A stretch of DNA of 64,000 nucleotides from Marasmius tenuissimus (taxonomy: Eukaryota > Basidiomycota > Agaricomycetes > Agaricales > Marasmiaceae): positions 1,860,001 through 1,924,000 of the forward strand of contig JAQOTA010000054.1 of the NCBI GenBank assembly GCA_029532415.1, in the 5' to 3' direction. The position numbers were made by a program, and so were the translations under genes. This document shows, in pieces, positions 10,916 to 22,207 of the stretch; the first letter of the stretch is position 1, and each line of letters starts with the position of its first letter. The notes beneath the pieces were generated by a model. That model did not search any database and was not told where the DNA came from. It saw only the letters and a list, made by a program, of their open reading frames with translations.

Positions 10916-11437
10916 TGGATCTCAACGTGGAAAATGTACAACGCGGACAACACAAGGTCAATTGATGCCTCCTCCTCCTCCTCCTTGCTCTTGACCACCA
11001 CCACCCACCCTTCCTAAGACTTTTTTCTTACCTTTGGGCTCGCGGCCCACAACAGCCTTTCACCACGTTTCCCTACTCAACAACCATAACATTCTCATAC
11101 CCCCCCCCCCCACCCAGATGGAAAACCATACAAGGAGACATCCCGAATCTGCGCGTGTTATTCTTGATCTTGTAAATGTGGGGCTACGTGTCACTCAAAC
11201 AGGATCTGTGTGGAGGCTACCAGAGTCAGCGAGTGAACTCATGTCTTTCCTGGAAGAGGTGGCAGGTGAGACCCATCTTATCTAGTGTTGGTTTTGCCTC
11301 GTATTGACCACCTCCCAGCGGAACCTCAACAGCTAGACAATAATCACCTCGACAATAATCACCCTCGTCCTCTTTCTAGCCCTTTTTCTCATTCTCATTC
11401 TCTTTTTCATCCTCATCCTCGCCCTCGTCGCTACTCT

Positions 11438-14400
11438 ATGTCTGGTCCCATCCAAGGGCCCGATATCACTTCTCTCTCCCTGGAACTGAGAGAGTTACAA
11501 CAATTAGAATTGTCGTCACCACCTCCCGCATCATCACCGCCTCCCGCATTGTCGCCTATACTTCCAACATTTTCAACACTGCCGCCATCGTCACCACCAT
11601 CGTCACCATTGCTATCATCATCACCGCCATTACATCTGACTCCATCACCACCACCACTTCCCCCTCCTCCGTTGCGTCTCTCACTTCTCTCAATACCCCC
11701 ACCAACCTCACCAACCTCATCAACCTCTACGTTAACGCCAATCCCTGAGTCACCATCTACCCTATCATCCCCACTCACTCCTATCACATCTTCGGAGTCT
11801 TCAGACTCTGCAGAGTCTGCATTTGCGCTCTCGGAAAGCCTCTCGAGAGGTTGTAAACGTCGTAAACGCTTACGACGGGGAAGTCTTTCGGAACGGCGTA
11901 AACGCTCGCGCTGTTCTGATACGTATGAACCCGAATCCCCATCCGAAGATGATGGCGTCCGTGAAGCTTCCCGGGATTCCGATTTTTCGTACCCTTCACG
12001 ATCGTCATCTGCGGTCCCAAGTGCGATAGGGGAAGCACCCGGGGAAGCACAGAACCCTGTGGCCCGTTTGAGAGGAGGGGTGTGGCATCCCGACTGCAGA
12101 AGAAATTCGAGGCCACTGGATAGAGAAAGAGATGCGAGTGCCGACGTGGTGGACAGAGTTGTGCCCATCAACCGAGCTGAGGGCTCGTCTGGGGTTGATG
12201 ACACACAGGAGGACGACACACAGGAGGACGAGTTGGGTAACATTGCTCAGGAACAAGTGCAGCATATCGGTGACCCGAGGCTCGTGACTTGGATAGTCAA
12301 CAAGGCGAAGAAGCATAACCTTGACCCCAGATCCGGAACTACCTATGTCATCATGTACGAGCTGCACTCGAAGTCTATCACGGCAAGGCAGAAAGAATCT
12401 TGGGCGGACAACATGATTGGTGCGCTTGACGGAAGTCTCCTCAGATCTAACGCGAATGGATGTGACATCAGTCTCGCTGATGCCGCTGAAATGCTATGCC
12501 AAAGCAAAGCACGGGAGCGAGTTTTGAGCTTGCTGAACATCCTCTCGCTTGTGAACTTCAGAATGCGAGTGGAAAGGTACGTGAGTCTGGTTATGCGGGA
12601 TACTGCAACAACTGACGTTCACTTAGCATCTTAAGAGATACGCGGGGGACTAGGTTAGATGTCTACATGGACTTCTTGGCAAAGAAAGATGTGGGGAAGA
12701 AGGTCACGTATGTGACCTTCTGTAGATGGCTCAACCAAGGGACTACATTCGCAGAGCTTGCAGCCGCAGGCAGCGTATACTTCCTCTTTCTTATAGCAGC
12801 AGGCCATCTCAAGTCCAGATTTGGTCCCCTGACGATACAAGACACCTATCTCATATGCAGAGCCTTTTTGCGACCAGATGACGGAGGTAAGCTTTGTTAG
12901 TTTGTATACAGTATGGCTGCTCACTGATCCTTCATTAGATTCAAACCTCGGAAAGCTCGTGAAGGAGGTGTTTATCCCCGCGATATGTGCACTTCGCAAA
13001 CGTCTTTCTATATCTGTGGCCACCGCTATACCTTCGAAACTTCGAGAACACTTCAAACTAAAAGACGATATTATCTCCTGCACCGACTTGAAGCAGTCCC
13101 ACGAATACTACTCGTCTCTTCTACATAAGTGAGCCTCCAGTATTCGAACTCTCCTTTGGATCACCTACTAATTCCTGGGTAGTTTCTGGACACAACCTGA
13201 ACGAGATTGGAATGCGTGGAAGTGCTTTGAACTCACTCAATCCGAAGTAGGCTGTCCTCCCCCCCCCAACACTGTCCTGATCAGCGATTACTCTGTCGAA
13301 CGGTTACATACAGCGCCATTGGGCCAATCACCCAGACTGGACCTACCTGGACCCACGCTGAGCAGCGTAGTCTGCATATTGACTCAGTACGATCCTACCC
13401 ATGAACGCAACAAGTTTCCTTGTAAAAAGGATATGGATAGTCGCTTAGAGTGGACCCTCGAGAGGAGGGAATTGTTAAATTCGCCGAAATCATATGTTCG
13501 ACCAGCTTCAGTTGAGGAGTTCATCAAGAAAGTAGGTCCTACCCTTTGTCATTGGACATATGGGTCGTGCTAAAAACCACCAGCTCACCAACAACCTGCG
13601 GGACGGATACAGAGAAAACCCCGATGTGTATCTCTACTACGATGGAGACCAGTTGGGCCATCAGTATGTATCTCTCTGCTTTCTAAACCCGTTATTCTCA
13701 CCTGTGCCCTAGGGTTGTTGACATTCGCGACCGACATGGTGTAACGATCGCTCTTATTGGGAGCACGGTACCATGTGATCTGATGGCGGGTTTGTTAACC
13801 CTCTTTCAAGCTCTATTTCCCGAGTTGGAATACACCGATAGTTCCGAGGATCACACGAGGAAGTTCAGGTGCTGCCACCTAACCCTCTATAACCGCTATT
13901 CCATCAATGTAGGTCTTGAAAACAAGGGTGAAATTGGGTGACTGACATGCTCTGTTCGTTACATTCAGGGACACGATGCACCAAATGATGCGGACCCTTT
14001 CACTCTCCAGAAGGAAGGCAAACGCCCATGCGACGTGAACCAACTCACCCCACGATTTTCAGCCGAGTTCTACGAGCAAGAGACGCGAGCCACAAGACTG
14101 TTAAATGCAATAAAACCTATTATTGAGCATCTCGCACGGGTGGTACGTTTCGGAGCTCAGTTCTGTGCGAACTCTAACACAATATATGTTTAGATGCGGG
14201 AGAGGTTTCCCAAAGAGAACGGCGACCTGGTGGCCTTTATCAGTGGCCTCCCATTAGATGCTGCTTCTCCTGTGCATCCGTACGGAGGTGTTGCTGTCAA
14301 CCTGAATGCCGCAACAATAGTGCACCTCGATCCGAAGGATTTGAATCTGTGCTTGGTACTCGCTCTTCATGACTGCACAGGGGGAGAGCTGGTATTAGAA

Positions 14401-14595
14401 GGACCGGGTATCATCATCAAACTCAAGTCCGGAGATTTTGTTATCTTTCCGTCCAAGAGGCACAGTCACTATAATCTTGATTTCAAAGGTCTGAGAGTGT
14501 CGTTCGCATTTAGTACCGACATTGCGGCCAAACAGTGGATAAAGGATAACAATGGGTGGCTCTCGAATCAATATATGAAGTCTACTGATAGGTAA
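11438..14595 (+). CDS. TET/JBP-like 2-oxoglutarate/Fe(II) dioxygenase inside the transposon
   Basis: Eight exons fit GT-AG rules and keep frame: 11438-12576, 12627-12886, 12939-13128, 13183-13531, 13584-13663, 13713-13908, 13969-14142, 14194-14595, giving 929 aa. Residues 1-270 are low complexity (Pro/Ser/Thr, then KRRKRLRRGSLSERRKR, a likely nuclear signal). The middle (about 290-640) is a conserved-looking helical region of unknown fold. The last 133 residues hold the double-stranded beta-helix: HLD at about 840-842 (first iron ligands), GGELVLEGPG, LKSGDFVIF, a distal His at about 886 or 888 (RHSHYN), and Arg about 897 in GLRVSFAF for 2-oxoglutarate. All expected catalytic positions are present. 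Family members oxidise 5-methylcytosine or thymine in DNA; the actual substrate is not readable from sequence. Other 2OG oxygenases are less likely given spacing and context. Confidence 0.83.
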
Positions 14596-14777
14596 AACGA
14601 TGTCTATATTCTCCCCAATTTTAGTTGGCGTACTTAAAAATATCTGAACTACCTAACGAGCGAATGAGCGACTGATTGTCTGAATCCCATAAGCGTATGC
14701 GATCACCTGACCTGATAGAAAGACAAAACCGCGAAGAGGACAGCCACTGCAAATAACGTCACTTATTCCTGACTGCC

Positions 14778-17243
14778 ATGTCAGAGTACGAAGATCCCCT
14801 TCAGCGAACAGAATCTGTTAGCACTGTGATATCTCTTGGCGACTCCATCGTTGAAAGACAACGTGAAGAAAGCTTCTCTGGGCCGTGGACGTCACCAAAG
14901 CTACCTAGCCCTGATTCAGAGTTACATCTCCATTTCAATACCGGGATCTCCTCGACTTACGTTCAGGACAGCGGTGTGGCGGGCACAGTGTCGGCGACTT
15001 ACACTGACTCCGCTACTTACGTCCAAAACAGCCTGACGTCGAATACGTCGAATATACACTCGGCTTCTTACATTCAGAACAACTCGGCGACGGAGAACTT
15101 GGATACCCGTCTTATCTTAAAGGAAATCAATATGCTACGGTCAGTATATCATACCTTCAGCACCACATTTGATGTTGAACGTTGAACGTTAACCCCGAGT
15201 TTAGCCTTACCAGCGAAGCGATTCTCAACAGGCTCAGGCCAGATTTGCTGGCACCTGCTGAAGCTAGGGGTGATAGTAAAGCTCCAAATCCTTTCGCCAC
15301 CCAGGGCATGACTGGTTTACCGGAGCTTGACCAGAAGGACTATAGTGCCGTCAACTATTGGCACGTTGGCCAGTGGAAGGGTCCCCCCGTATCGAAGGCG
15401 GCTGATGCTGGAGAAGAGTTGGCGAAAGAGGCAGGGTCAAAGAAGAAGAAAAAGAAGAAAGCGGCCGAGAATCAGGATCAGGATTCGACCGTCGACACCA
15501 AGAAACAGGAACGTGAGTATGCAGCCCTGAAGTTTATTGAAGACCAGAACGGCATTCCTGTTCCTGGCGCACGTCTAGGGATGGTTACCAGGGATGCCCG
15601 GGCCTTTTTCAGGGCAAAGGTGCTTGCTGGGAAAATAACGTCTGGCGGATGGGACCAGGTCGAGCTCCCTGTGCGCATCGAGTATTATCAAGACATGCGA
15701 CTTCTGATTCCAGAGCTCCAGTTGTGCTTTGGTAATTGGAAAGCTGACCGAGTCGCAAAAGAGATCTTCTCAGGGTGGTGGCAGAGCCACCGAAAGGCCA
15801 TGGCTAAGGAAGAAGAGGCACCCTCATCCTCTGCTCTTCCAAAGCTGGTTAAGACACGCATCTCGACTGCTCCCAACTCAACCACTCCCATCTCGACGGT
15901 CTCAACTATTGCCGTCACTGTTGCTCAAGTTCCTTCAACTCCAACTCCAGCCTCAGATCCTATTCAGACTTCTATTCCTTTACCTCCGACTCCTGTCTCG
16001 ACTCCAGTCTCGCCTGTTCCTGTCCTACCGATCTCAATACCCACTCAGACAATGTCGACACCCATTCAGACAATGTCAACTACGATTCAAACGACTACAA
16101 TTCAAACGACTCCAATTCAGACGACTCCGACTCCGACGACTCCGATGACTCCGACTCCGACGACTCCGACGACCACCACGAGAATTATTCATGCCCCTCC
16201 TATTCTTATCTCGCCTGTCTCTGTTCCCCTCATACCGGTCTCATTCCCTATTCAGATGACGCCAACTCCCGTACAGACAACACCGATCCAGTCAAATCCC
16301 ATCACAACTCCTGTCCCTCCGACGACTCTTATTCCATCAACTCCAATTCCGTCGGTTCCGATTCTGTCGGTTCCATCCGAGACGCCTGATGATAGTGCTG
16401 ATGTCGCGATGGCAGACTCACTCCTGGCAAATACATCCTCGGCAACTCCTTCCCCGCCCACTCCAGCTCAGGCTACTACCTCCAGTAAACGACCCCGTTC
16501 GGAATCACTGATAGGCGTCAGCGAGGATGATCCCATGCTGTCAGAAGGTGCAGGTACAGATTCAGGTGGAGGACAAGATGCTGCTCCCCCCTCAAAGAAG
16601 GCAAGGTCTAGCGGCCCAAAGATACCACGTATCAAGGTGACGTATTCCAAAAATCTATCTGTTTATCCTAAATGTGATTCTGATATGCTCGAACTTTAGT
16701 TGAAAGTGAATCTGTATGAGTTACCTTCCCTCTTGACATATTGACAGCGTACTCACGGCCTTTCTTTTCTCTTATACTAGGTACCCGGAATGCGAAGAGG
16801 ACAATAATACCCAACAGGATCATGATATGGACGAAAATCCTGAGGGAGCCGACCTCAGTAACCACGAAGACCCTTCTTCTGGACCATCCGGAGCAACTGC
16901 CGAAAAACTGAAAAGGCCGGTGCCCTCTAGATACAACCCACAGAAGTTTCTTCAGTTTGGGATCGAGGGCACAGCTCAGTAAGTACACCTCGAATCAACC
17001 CACACACGTTCATTCAGTCACCTTTATTTCCTCTCACAGGAATCTCGCGAAAAGATATTACAGTCAGAAAGTGCGCCCAGAATTACCCGCCAACGAGATA
17101 CCTCAGGGTGATTACTTTACATGGTATCTAAAAACGATGGAGGAAGATCTATGGGTGGTACGCCTACGAATCTTCCTATCTTATTGCAATATCTGACATC
17201 TGTGTAGGGCTTCCATCGTGCCGCGAAGGCGAACGGAAAGTAG
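14778..17243 (+). CDS. Lysine-rich accessory protein of the transposon
   Basis: Six exons: 14778-15139, 15205-16636, 16700-16713 (14 nt), 16781-16978, 17040-17157, 17208-17243, giving 719 aa in one frame. It starts 182 bp after the oxidase gene, same strand. The N-terminal part has a repeated S-[AS]-[ST]-Y-[VI]-Q pattern (TYVQDS, TYVQNS, SYIQNN). Around residues 200-210 is GSKKKKKKKAA, a probable nuclear signal. The conserved-looking core follows (RIEYYQDMRLLIPELQLC, GNWKADRVAKEIFSGWW). Then comes about 190 residues of Thr/Pro repeats and an acidic C-terminal part. I recall similar W-rich cores in mushroom hypothetical proteins but cannot name a domain. DNA or chromatin binding together with the oxidase or transposase is inference from basic character and linkage. 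Confidence 0.72.
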
Positions 17244-17910
17244 TTTTTGTAGCCCAGGTATGATCTTCTTCAGCGGGGACAACCAGACAACTCAACGCCA
17301 CATAAACAGTTCGAACTTTCGCTACGATCATTACAGTGATAGCAACATCGATGATTGCATCCCACGGAGATCAGAACGTCGAAACTGTTTTCTTGTTATT
17401 TACACATATTCCTATCTAGTAATGCTAGCGATATCATGGCGCTGTCGTATCGTAGAATAGGTATCCATAGTCAATGCATTCAATTATTATCAATACCTGA
17501 CAATATGTGGACGGGCGAATCAAAGCAATCCAGAGCGAATAGCAGGGAATAGCTCGCATTTAGTCAATTATCAATATGTGTGCATAGCTCGCAGTTTGTC
17601 AGTCATCAATATGTGAGAATACCCCACAGTCTCTTGATATCGTTTCAAAAGAATAGCAGAGAATAGGTCTAATAGGTTGACTCGAAATAGCTGGGAATAG
17701 GTCCATCTGTAAACATAGGGAATAGCAGGGAATAGCTCGCAGCCTGCCATAACAGACTAGGTTATGTCGCTCTCAAATAGCTGAGCATGGTTCGATATTG
17801 CGCAAACACCTATATCAGGGCCATTCTCAGCTATTTGTGGCCTTTTTTGCGCGACATCGCTTATACACATCAAAAAAATAGCCCAGACTACCTGAGAATG
17901 CCTGAGAATA
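17244..17910. repeat. Right subterminal repeats of the large transposon
   Basis: From about 17440 to 17910 the word GGGAATAGC or GAATAGG recurs (for example AGCAGGGAATAGCTCGCA near 17535 and again near 17725), as does ATCAATATGTG, and GAGAATGCCTGAGAATA just before the terminus. These are inverted relative to the TATTCC words at the left end. No gene is seen here. Confidence 0.75.
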
Positions 17911-17928
17911 TTGTCGGTTTTCACTGGG
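17911..17928. repeat. Right terminal inverted repeat of the large transposon
   Basis: TTGTCGGTTTTCACTGGG, complement of 2087-2104, followed by the target copy ATTGACC at 17929-17935. Confidence 0.92.
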
Positions 17929-17935
17929 ATTGACC

Positions 17936-19583
17936 TCCCGGGATGGCCTATCAGTTCGGCTGAGTGAGCGTGGATGAAACGATGATGGCTAACAAAACAG
18001 AGGAGGCGGCAATGAAGATGTCGTCAGTTGATTGTGGTATTAAGGAGTCACCACGGTTGGCGGCACATTGCGGTGGCAGATCCATCGAAGACATGTTGAT
18101 GGCTGGTCGACTATGATTGGGCAAGGACAGGCCAGGACCCAGGTGTGTTAGATTCCGGTCAAAAAAAGAGGCTGCCCAAGGTCGCAGCGCCGAGCGTCTA
18201 GTCGGTGGAAATTGTCGGTTGCTGCTGGCTTAGGTAAAATAGGGACATGAAGGGCACTTCATCAATCACCTTTGAATCTGGAAAGTGTGCAGATAGGTGT
18301 GGATCAGAGGGGACTCGGGAGCCAGCCTGCATCTGGAATGAGGTTTTCGTCAAATAGTTTGGCCCATACTATATAGCCAACGGTGGAATATAGAGCACCA
18401 TATAGCCATGGTTGACCATATAGCGCTATATAGCCATCAGCAAATAGCCGCGGGCTCAATCTCCAAATCGGGGTGAAATTGACCAGAACGACCAACATGG
18501 GTCGCCATGACCCTTTCTAACCAGGGTTCTGTTGTAACAAATCTAGCTGGGCTTGCGGTCAAATACGGAAAAATGATCCTGACCTATTCAACGTCCAGGG
18601 CTCGTAACTCACAGTTGTCCACTCTGGTTCTTACTTAAATCAAAAGGATGTCCCTCAGTGTCCCGCCACTTTCCCTGTTGAACACATCCATGATCCTGTT
18701 ATAAGTAGAACGGGATTCATTGGACTTGGAAAATTTTATATCCCCTGGAAGGTACGTTCCATTATCTACACGCTGTCCGTGAAGTATGTGTTGACTTTAT
18801 CACTTTTTCTTCCCTCACCCTACTTGTTTGGGTCCTCAGCCGGTGCGAATACAGTCGTCATCCCACTACTCTGTATGTATATTGTCCTCTCCGATTCAGT
18901 CGTATAGCCTAGTGTGCACTATGTACAGTATTACCAGTGATAAATCAAGGATTCACTGTTTTTACCCCCAAGCAAAACATCCTGCAATGCAACAATCAAA
19001 TGAGGCGGCGTGTCGAAAATTCTTACGGAAAATGCTAAATCGGGTGGCCCTGTCCATAGCCGAGAGGGCTATATAGCGCGACAGAGCCACTCAATTGGGG
19101 CAATATAGAGCTATATAGACAGGGGTCGGCTCTGCGGGCTCTGTGGCTCTGTGGGCTATATACTGCTATATAGCCCATGCCCCATTTCCAGATGTGAGCC
19201 AGCCTGCGGGGCCGAAGTGTTGCTCCGTAATTCGATGACGTCATGGCCGATGACACTGTGGGGTCCTTGTAGATCCTCAGTGCAGAGGTTATTCGTGGCT
19301 GGACGATTGGAGGCTCGGAGGCTCGGTTTAATTGGTGTGAGTTGGTAAGGGTATCCCGGTGTAGCATCAGTACAAATTTTGACGTCTTTCCATACATAGC
19401 ACCATACTTAAGTAAGTATGTACATACATCTGCCACTGTACGTGAATCATGAGCCGGAAACACTGTACTAATCGATATACACTATTGGCATATGTGTAGG
19501 GAAAGATACAACTAATAGATACAACAAATTTTCACCGTTATGGTCACATCACTCGGTCCAGCTATCATGACCTATCGACATAT
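17936..19583. other. Gene-free stretch right of the large transposon
   Basis: No gene is seen. It holds the TIR element 18330-19194. The remainder (17936-18318 and 19207-19583) has no assignable content. Confidence 0.6.
18330..19194. mobile_element. Non-autonomous TIR element with CTATATAG subterminal repeats
   Basis: Ends CATCTGGAATGAGG (18330-18343) and the complement of CATCTGGAAATGGGG (to 19194) form short inverted repeats. GAGCCAGCCTG stands outside both ends (18319-18329 and 19196-19206), a direct repeat of 11 bases, which would suit a MULE-like element (9-11 bp duplications). CTATATAG or CATATAG words cluster just inside each end (18372-18436 and 19067-19175) and are absent from the middle. 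There is no open frame of note. One extra base before the right-hand direct repeat leaves the exact end uncertain. Confidence 0.6.
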
Positions 19584-21130
19584 CTAGACATTCGACGTAT
19601 TGACGTTGTACACAACGCCAGGAGTATGATGGTCTGTGCCCGTTTTCTGGAGAGGAGCTAGTGAGGAAAAGAGCTACGAGCGCCGCCTGTACTTACCACC
19701 GGATCCAACGGGTAGTTACCATTCCAATCAGTGGTTTCCTCAACCTTGACCTGAATACCATCCAATGGGTGTCGATTGGCCTCGGCGGTTCGACCTAATA
19801 CCGTGCTGTTGATGCTAAATACACCACTCGGCTCGTCCGACTGCGAGGACCCCCGAGCATTATTGATCTGGATCCGGCTATTGAACGCCACCAGCAACGA
19901 GTTGGAGTAGAGCTTGGCAAGGCATATATCGGGGGTCATATGATAGTTCTTGCTGGGCACGACAACGAAAAGGATGAGATGCAGCGACGTGAAAAGAGCT
20001 GTATGACGGAGGACAGTAAGTACCAAAATTTGATCAATGATCGGGTCCTAGACAACATACCAGTTAAGCTACCGGTTTCCATCGTGAGCCTAATGATGCG
20101 GTTTACACGATTCCGAGTCTCTGTGAAGCCCCCGTTGTATTTAGAAAGCTGGAGGATGATGAGGACTCAACGTAAGTACTGAACGACCAGAAGACTGAAA
20201 CAGCTGTGTGATAACTCACCACATATGTCATTGACAACGCCACGAGAATATCGCAAAATGCGTTGCCGCCGAGCCATACCTGGGGTGAATTATTCAGCGA
20301 CCTTCGGAATAAGCGGAACTTAGAGGTTGTTCAGGCCTACCGCCACGGCGGGTACCATAGTCTTATCATTTGCCACGTTGGACCATGTTCCATTCCTTTT
20401 CACGTAGAGTGCACTGGCCTGGGACGCCGCCAGTTCTGTCAATGCCGTCTGCATGGAGCTCGGTCAGTACGGGTAGTCCCCGAGAGTGGGCTTAAAGTAA
20501 GCGAACGATCGTAATTATGATTGAGATGATCTTGGAACGCGATAGGAGATATATCCGGTAAGCAAAGCAGGTTTGAACCAGGAAGGCGACTAAAATTTGA
20601 TCAATAACGATTATCGCACAGTGCCAAGTTGCAAATGCGACTCACCAAATCCAGGTACGGTACACCCATGAAACCAGTAGAGGTGGACACTGTCTAAAGC
20701 TTTCATGTTTCCATATCCATAAGCAAATATCGCGAATACGTCGTGGGTGACCAAAACCGTCTGAACAAGCTCGACGATATAAACCCCATAAACCAGAAGT
20801 TGGAACTTCAGGGCGTCATTCGGGAAGGCGTTGTAATACAAGTCTTGGGAATCATATATCAGCTACAACTTTCACTGAGCGAGACAAAACACACGCACAG
20901 GTCTGTACACTCAGAGCTCCGAAGAGTCCGTAGTTGCACAAGTAGCCGAGCAACTATACGTCGATCATGCGTTGAGATAGGTGCCCTATACATGACCCTT
21001 GAAGTCGACGTACCAATGGGCCAGTCCTGTACAAGCATCGATTAGTCTTCCTGTACACGGAAGTTGAATATTGAAGTATCCATACTTACGCGGTAGCGAT
21101 TGATGAGGGGATGTCAAGAGAATCGGACAT
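19584..21130 (-). CDS. DUF6534-family multi-pass membrane protein
   Basis: Start ATG at 21130 (MSDSLDIPSSIATA); the first exon ends at 21090, then further short exons follow. Recognisable blocks in family order: TGPL, GYLCNYGLFGALSVQ, YYNAFPNDALKFQLLVYG, VELVQTVLVTHDVF, VAFLVQTCFAYRIYLLSRSK, AKLYSNSLLVAFNSRI. The last is the hallmark near the cytoplasmic tail of DUF6534 proteins, a mushroom-expanded family with seven predicted membrane helices and unknown function. Near the 3' end a perfect GTAAGT donor after DPV and an acceptor near 19637 give a tail ending NTSNV with TAG at 19584-19586; without that splice the frame would end at 19658. Exon borders in 20030-20480 were not all resolved. Confidence 0.75.
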
Positions 21131-21245
21131 CGCTAGCAGCTCCCTCAAAGGGCAGGAGATGGGTGTGTCAACCGACGAGCTTTTAAGAGATTTATGGCCA
21201 GCCGTCCGATCGTTCTGTTCGATTCACGATTCACTACTATTCATT

Positions 21246-21879
21246 CTAGTCCACCCTCTTCCCATCCAATGCAATGGTTTTGCCACCTTGCAGCCACAAT
21301 TCACCGTAGTCTGTATACGTTCGACGATCGGATCCTGATGTTAGGCCGTTTGTAGAAAGACAGCATGCGGGACGCATCGTAGCATTGAAAGTCCAGGTCT
21401 CGTCGCAACAATCTTGCCTATACACATCAAAGATTAGTGATGGAGGATGAACTTGAAAGATGGAACCAGGAAGATGGGAAGTTAAATAATAGGTACATAT
21501 CGCATTACGATTGTAAAACTTGCACGGGTGGGAACCGGTCATATTCGGACTTGATCAAAGCATCACCGATTTCCGAGTATCCCGACTCCGCCGTCCTCAC
21601 GATCAGCCACTTTAAGTTGAGCAAGACGACTATGGGGATCATGAGCTTGCCTTCTACTTTGGCAGATATGCGATAATCATTGTATGGGTCAAGCGGGAGA
21701 ACGGGGGCACGTGTCGAGGGGTGAGCTCTGGTGAGCTCGAAGTTGCATCCAGATAGGTCTTGAACCTGCCACAGTGACAAATGCGTGTGCGTTCCTCTCA
21801 CGCATATCCAAGGGTGGACCTGCAAATCAGTACCAGGAGCGGTTCTGATCAGAGTCCTGCCACCAGGTGCATCTGCCAC
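21246..21879 (-). CDS. Possible small unrecognised gene
   Basis: Two minus-strand coding-like segments lie between the DUF6534 gene and SMC6. 21505-21879 carries a hydrophobic stretch MIPIVVLLNLKWLIV after charged sequence; 21246-21430 carries a cysteine-rich part (QDCCDETWTF, MRPACCL). An AG acceptor near 21419 would link them, but no strong donor was found and the 5' end is unclear. It could be one spliced gene, a decayed gene, or chance. No family recognised. Between 21880 and 22207 nothing further is seen. Confidence 0.25.
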
Positions 21880-22207
21880 TTTGCTGTACTAGGCTACACG
21901 AGAACTGATGATGTTCTACGCCGGGAAGACCTGGGGACTAAAATGTTTCGTCGGGGGACTCAACCACGCCACAGACGTAAGAGCTACAAAAAAAATGGTA
22001 CGAAAACTTGTATATTAGAAAGAGTCGTACGGTTATTCGGTGGCGAGGATACAAGTAAGGTGTAGTCAATGTATAACGTACGAGTAAGTATACCATTCAG
22101 AAGGCTTTACAATACGGTGAGTGACGCGGCAAAGTTCGAACGGAAACACGAAAACAGACTCAGAAGAGAAGAGAGGAAACAACACAACGAACGACCAGTC
22201 CCATCGT

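Larger units (their letters stand above)
8447..11437. other. Interior cargo region of the large transposon, mostly decayed
   Basis: No intact gene was found. Around 8900-9200 and 9027-9482 there are coding-like patches with stops and frame changes that could not be assigned. A polyubiquitin remnant lies at 10399-10757, and two related 45-bp palindromes lie at 9674-9718 and 10871-10915. Near 10975 there is a short CCT tract and at 11101 a poly-C run. The segment 11285-11437 is open in the frame of the following oxidase gene, but the first ATG in that frame is at 11438. Confidence 0.6.
2087..17928 (+). mobile_element. Large composite DNA transposon (Tnp2/Plavaka-type) carrying a TET/JBP oxidase
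   Basis: Inverted termini of 18 identical bases (CCCAGTGAAAACCGACAA at 2087-2104 and its complement at 17911-17928) bracket 15.8 kb. The flanks repeat ATTGACC on both sides (2080-2086 and 17929-17935), a 7-bp target duplication, or 8 bp if the repeat is read as GATTGACC with one end shortened by a base. Both ends carry subterminal short repeats built on GGAATAGC/GCTATTCC. Inside, all on the plus strand, are a Tnp2-family transposase, a TET/JBP-type dioxygenase and a lysine-rich accessory gene, plus decayed cargo including polyubiquitin. A later 2.7-kb insertion breaks the transposase, so this copy is probably no longer autonomous. Family assignment rests on the transposase; the termini alone would not settle it. 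Confidence 0.88.

Noticed and set aside
11431..12243. 270-codon minus-strand open frame
   Set aside because: Antisense to the low-complexity Ser/Pro and Arg/Lys part of the oxidase; composition bias explains the open frame.
13247..13313. An intron in the oxidase gene suggested by a GT after CAATCCGAA and an AG before CGCCATTGG
   Set aside because: Splicing there leads to a stop within 16 codons, while reading through keeps the frame open to the next good donor at 13532.
2087..17928. Assignment of the large element to hAT because the ends contain CAGTG and the duplication may be 8 bp
   Set aside because: The encoded transposase is Tnp2-like and no hAT dimerisation motif is present.
2087..17928. 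Starship-like giant element
   Set aside because: No DUF3435 tyrosine recombinase at an end; the element has clear inverted repeats and a DDE-type transposase.
19035..19463. 142-codon minus-strand frame as a gene
   Set aside because: It overlaps the CTATATAG repeats of a transposon end and shows no protein-like pattern.
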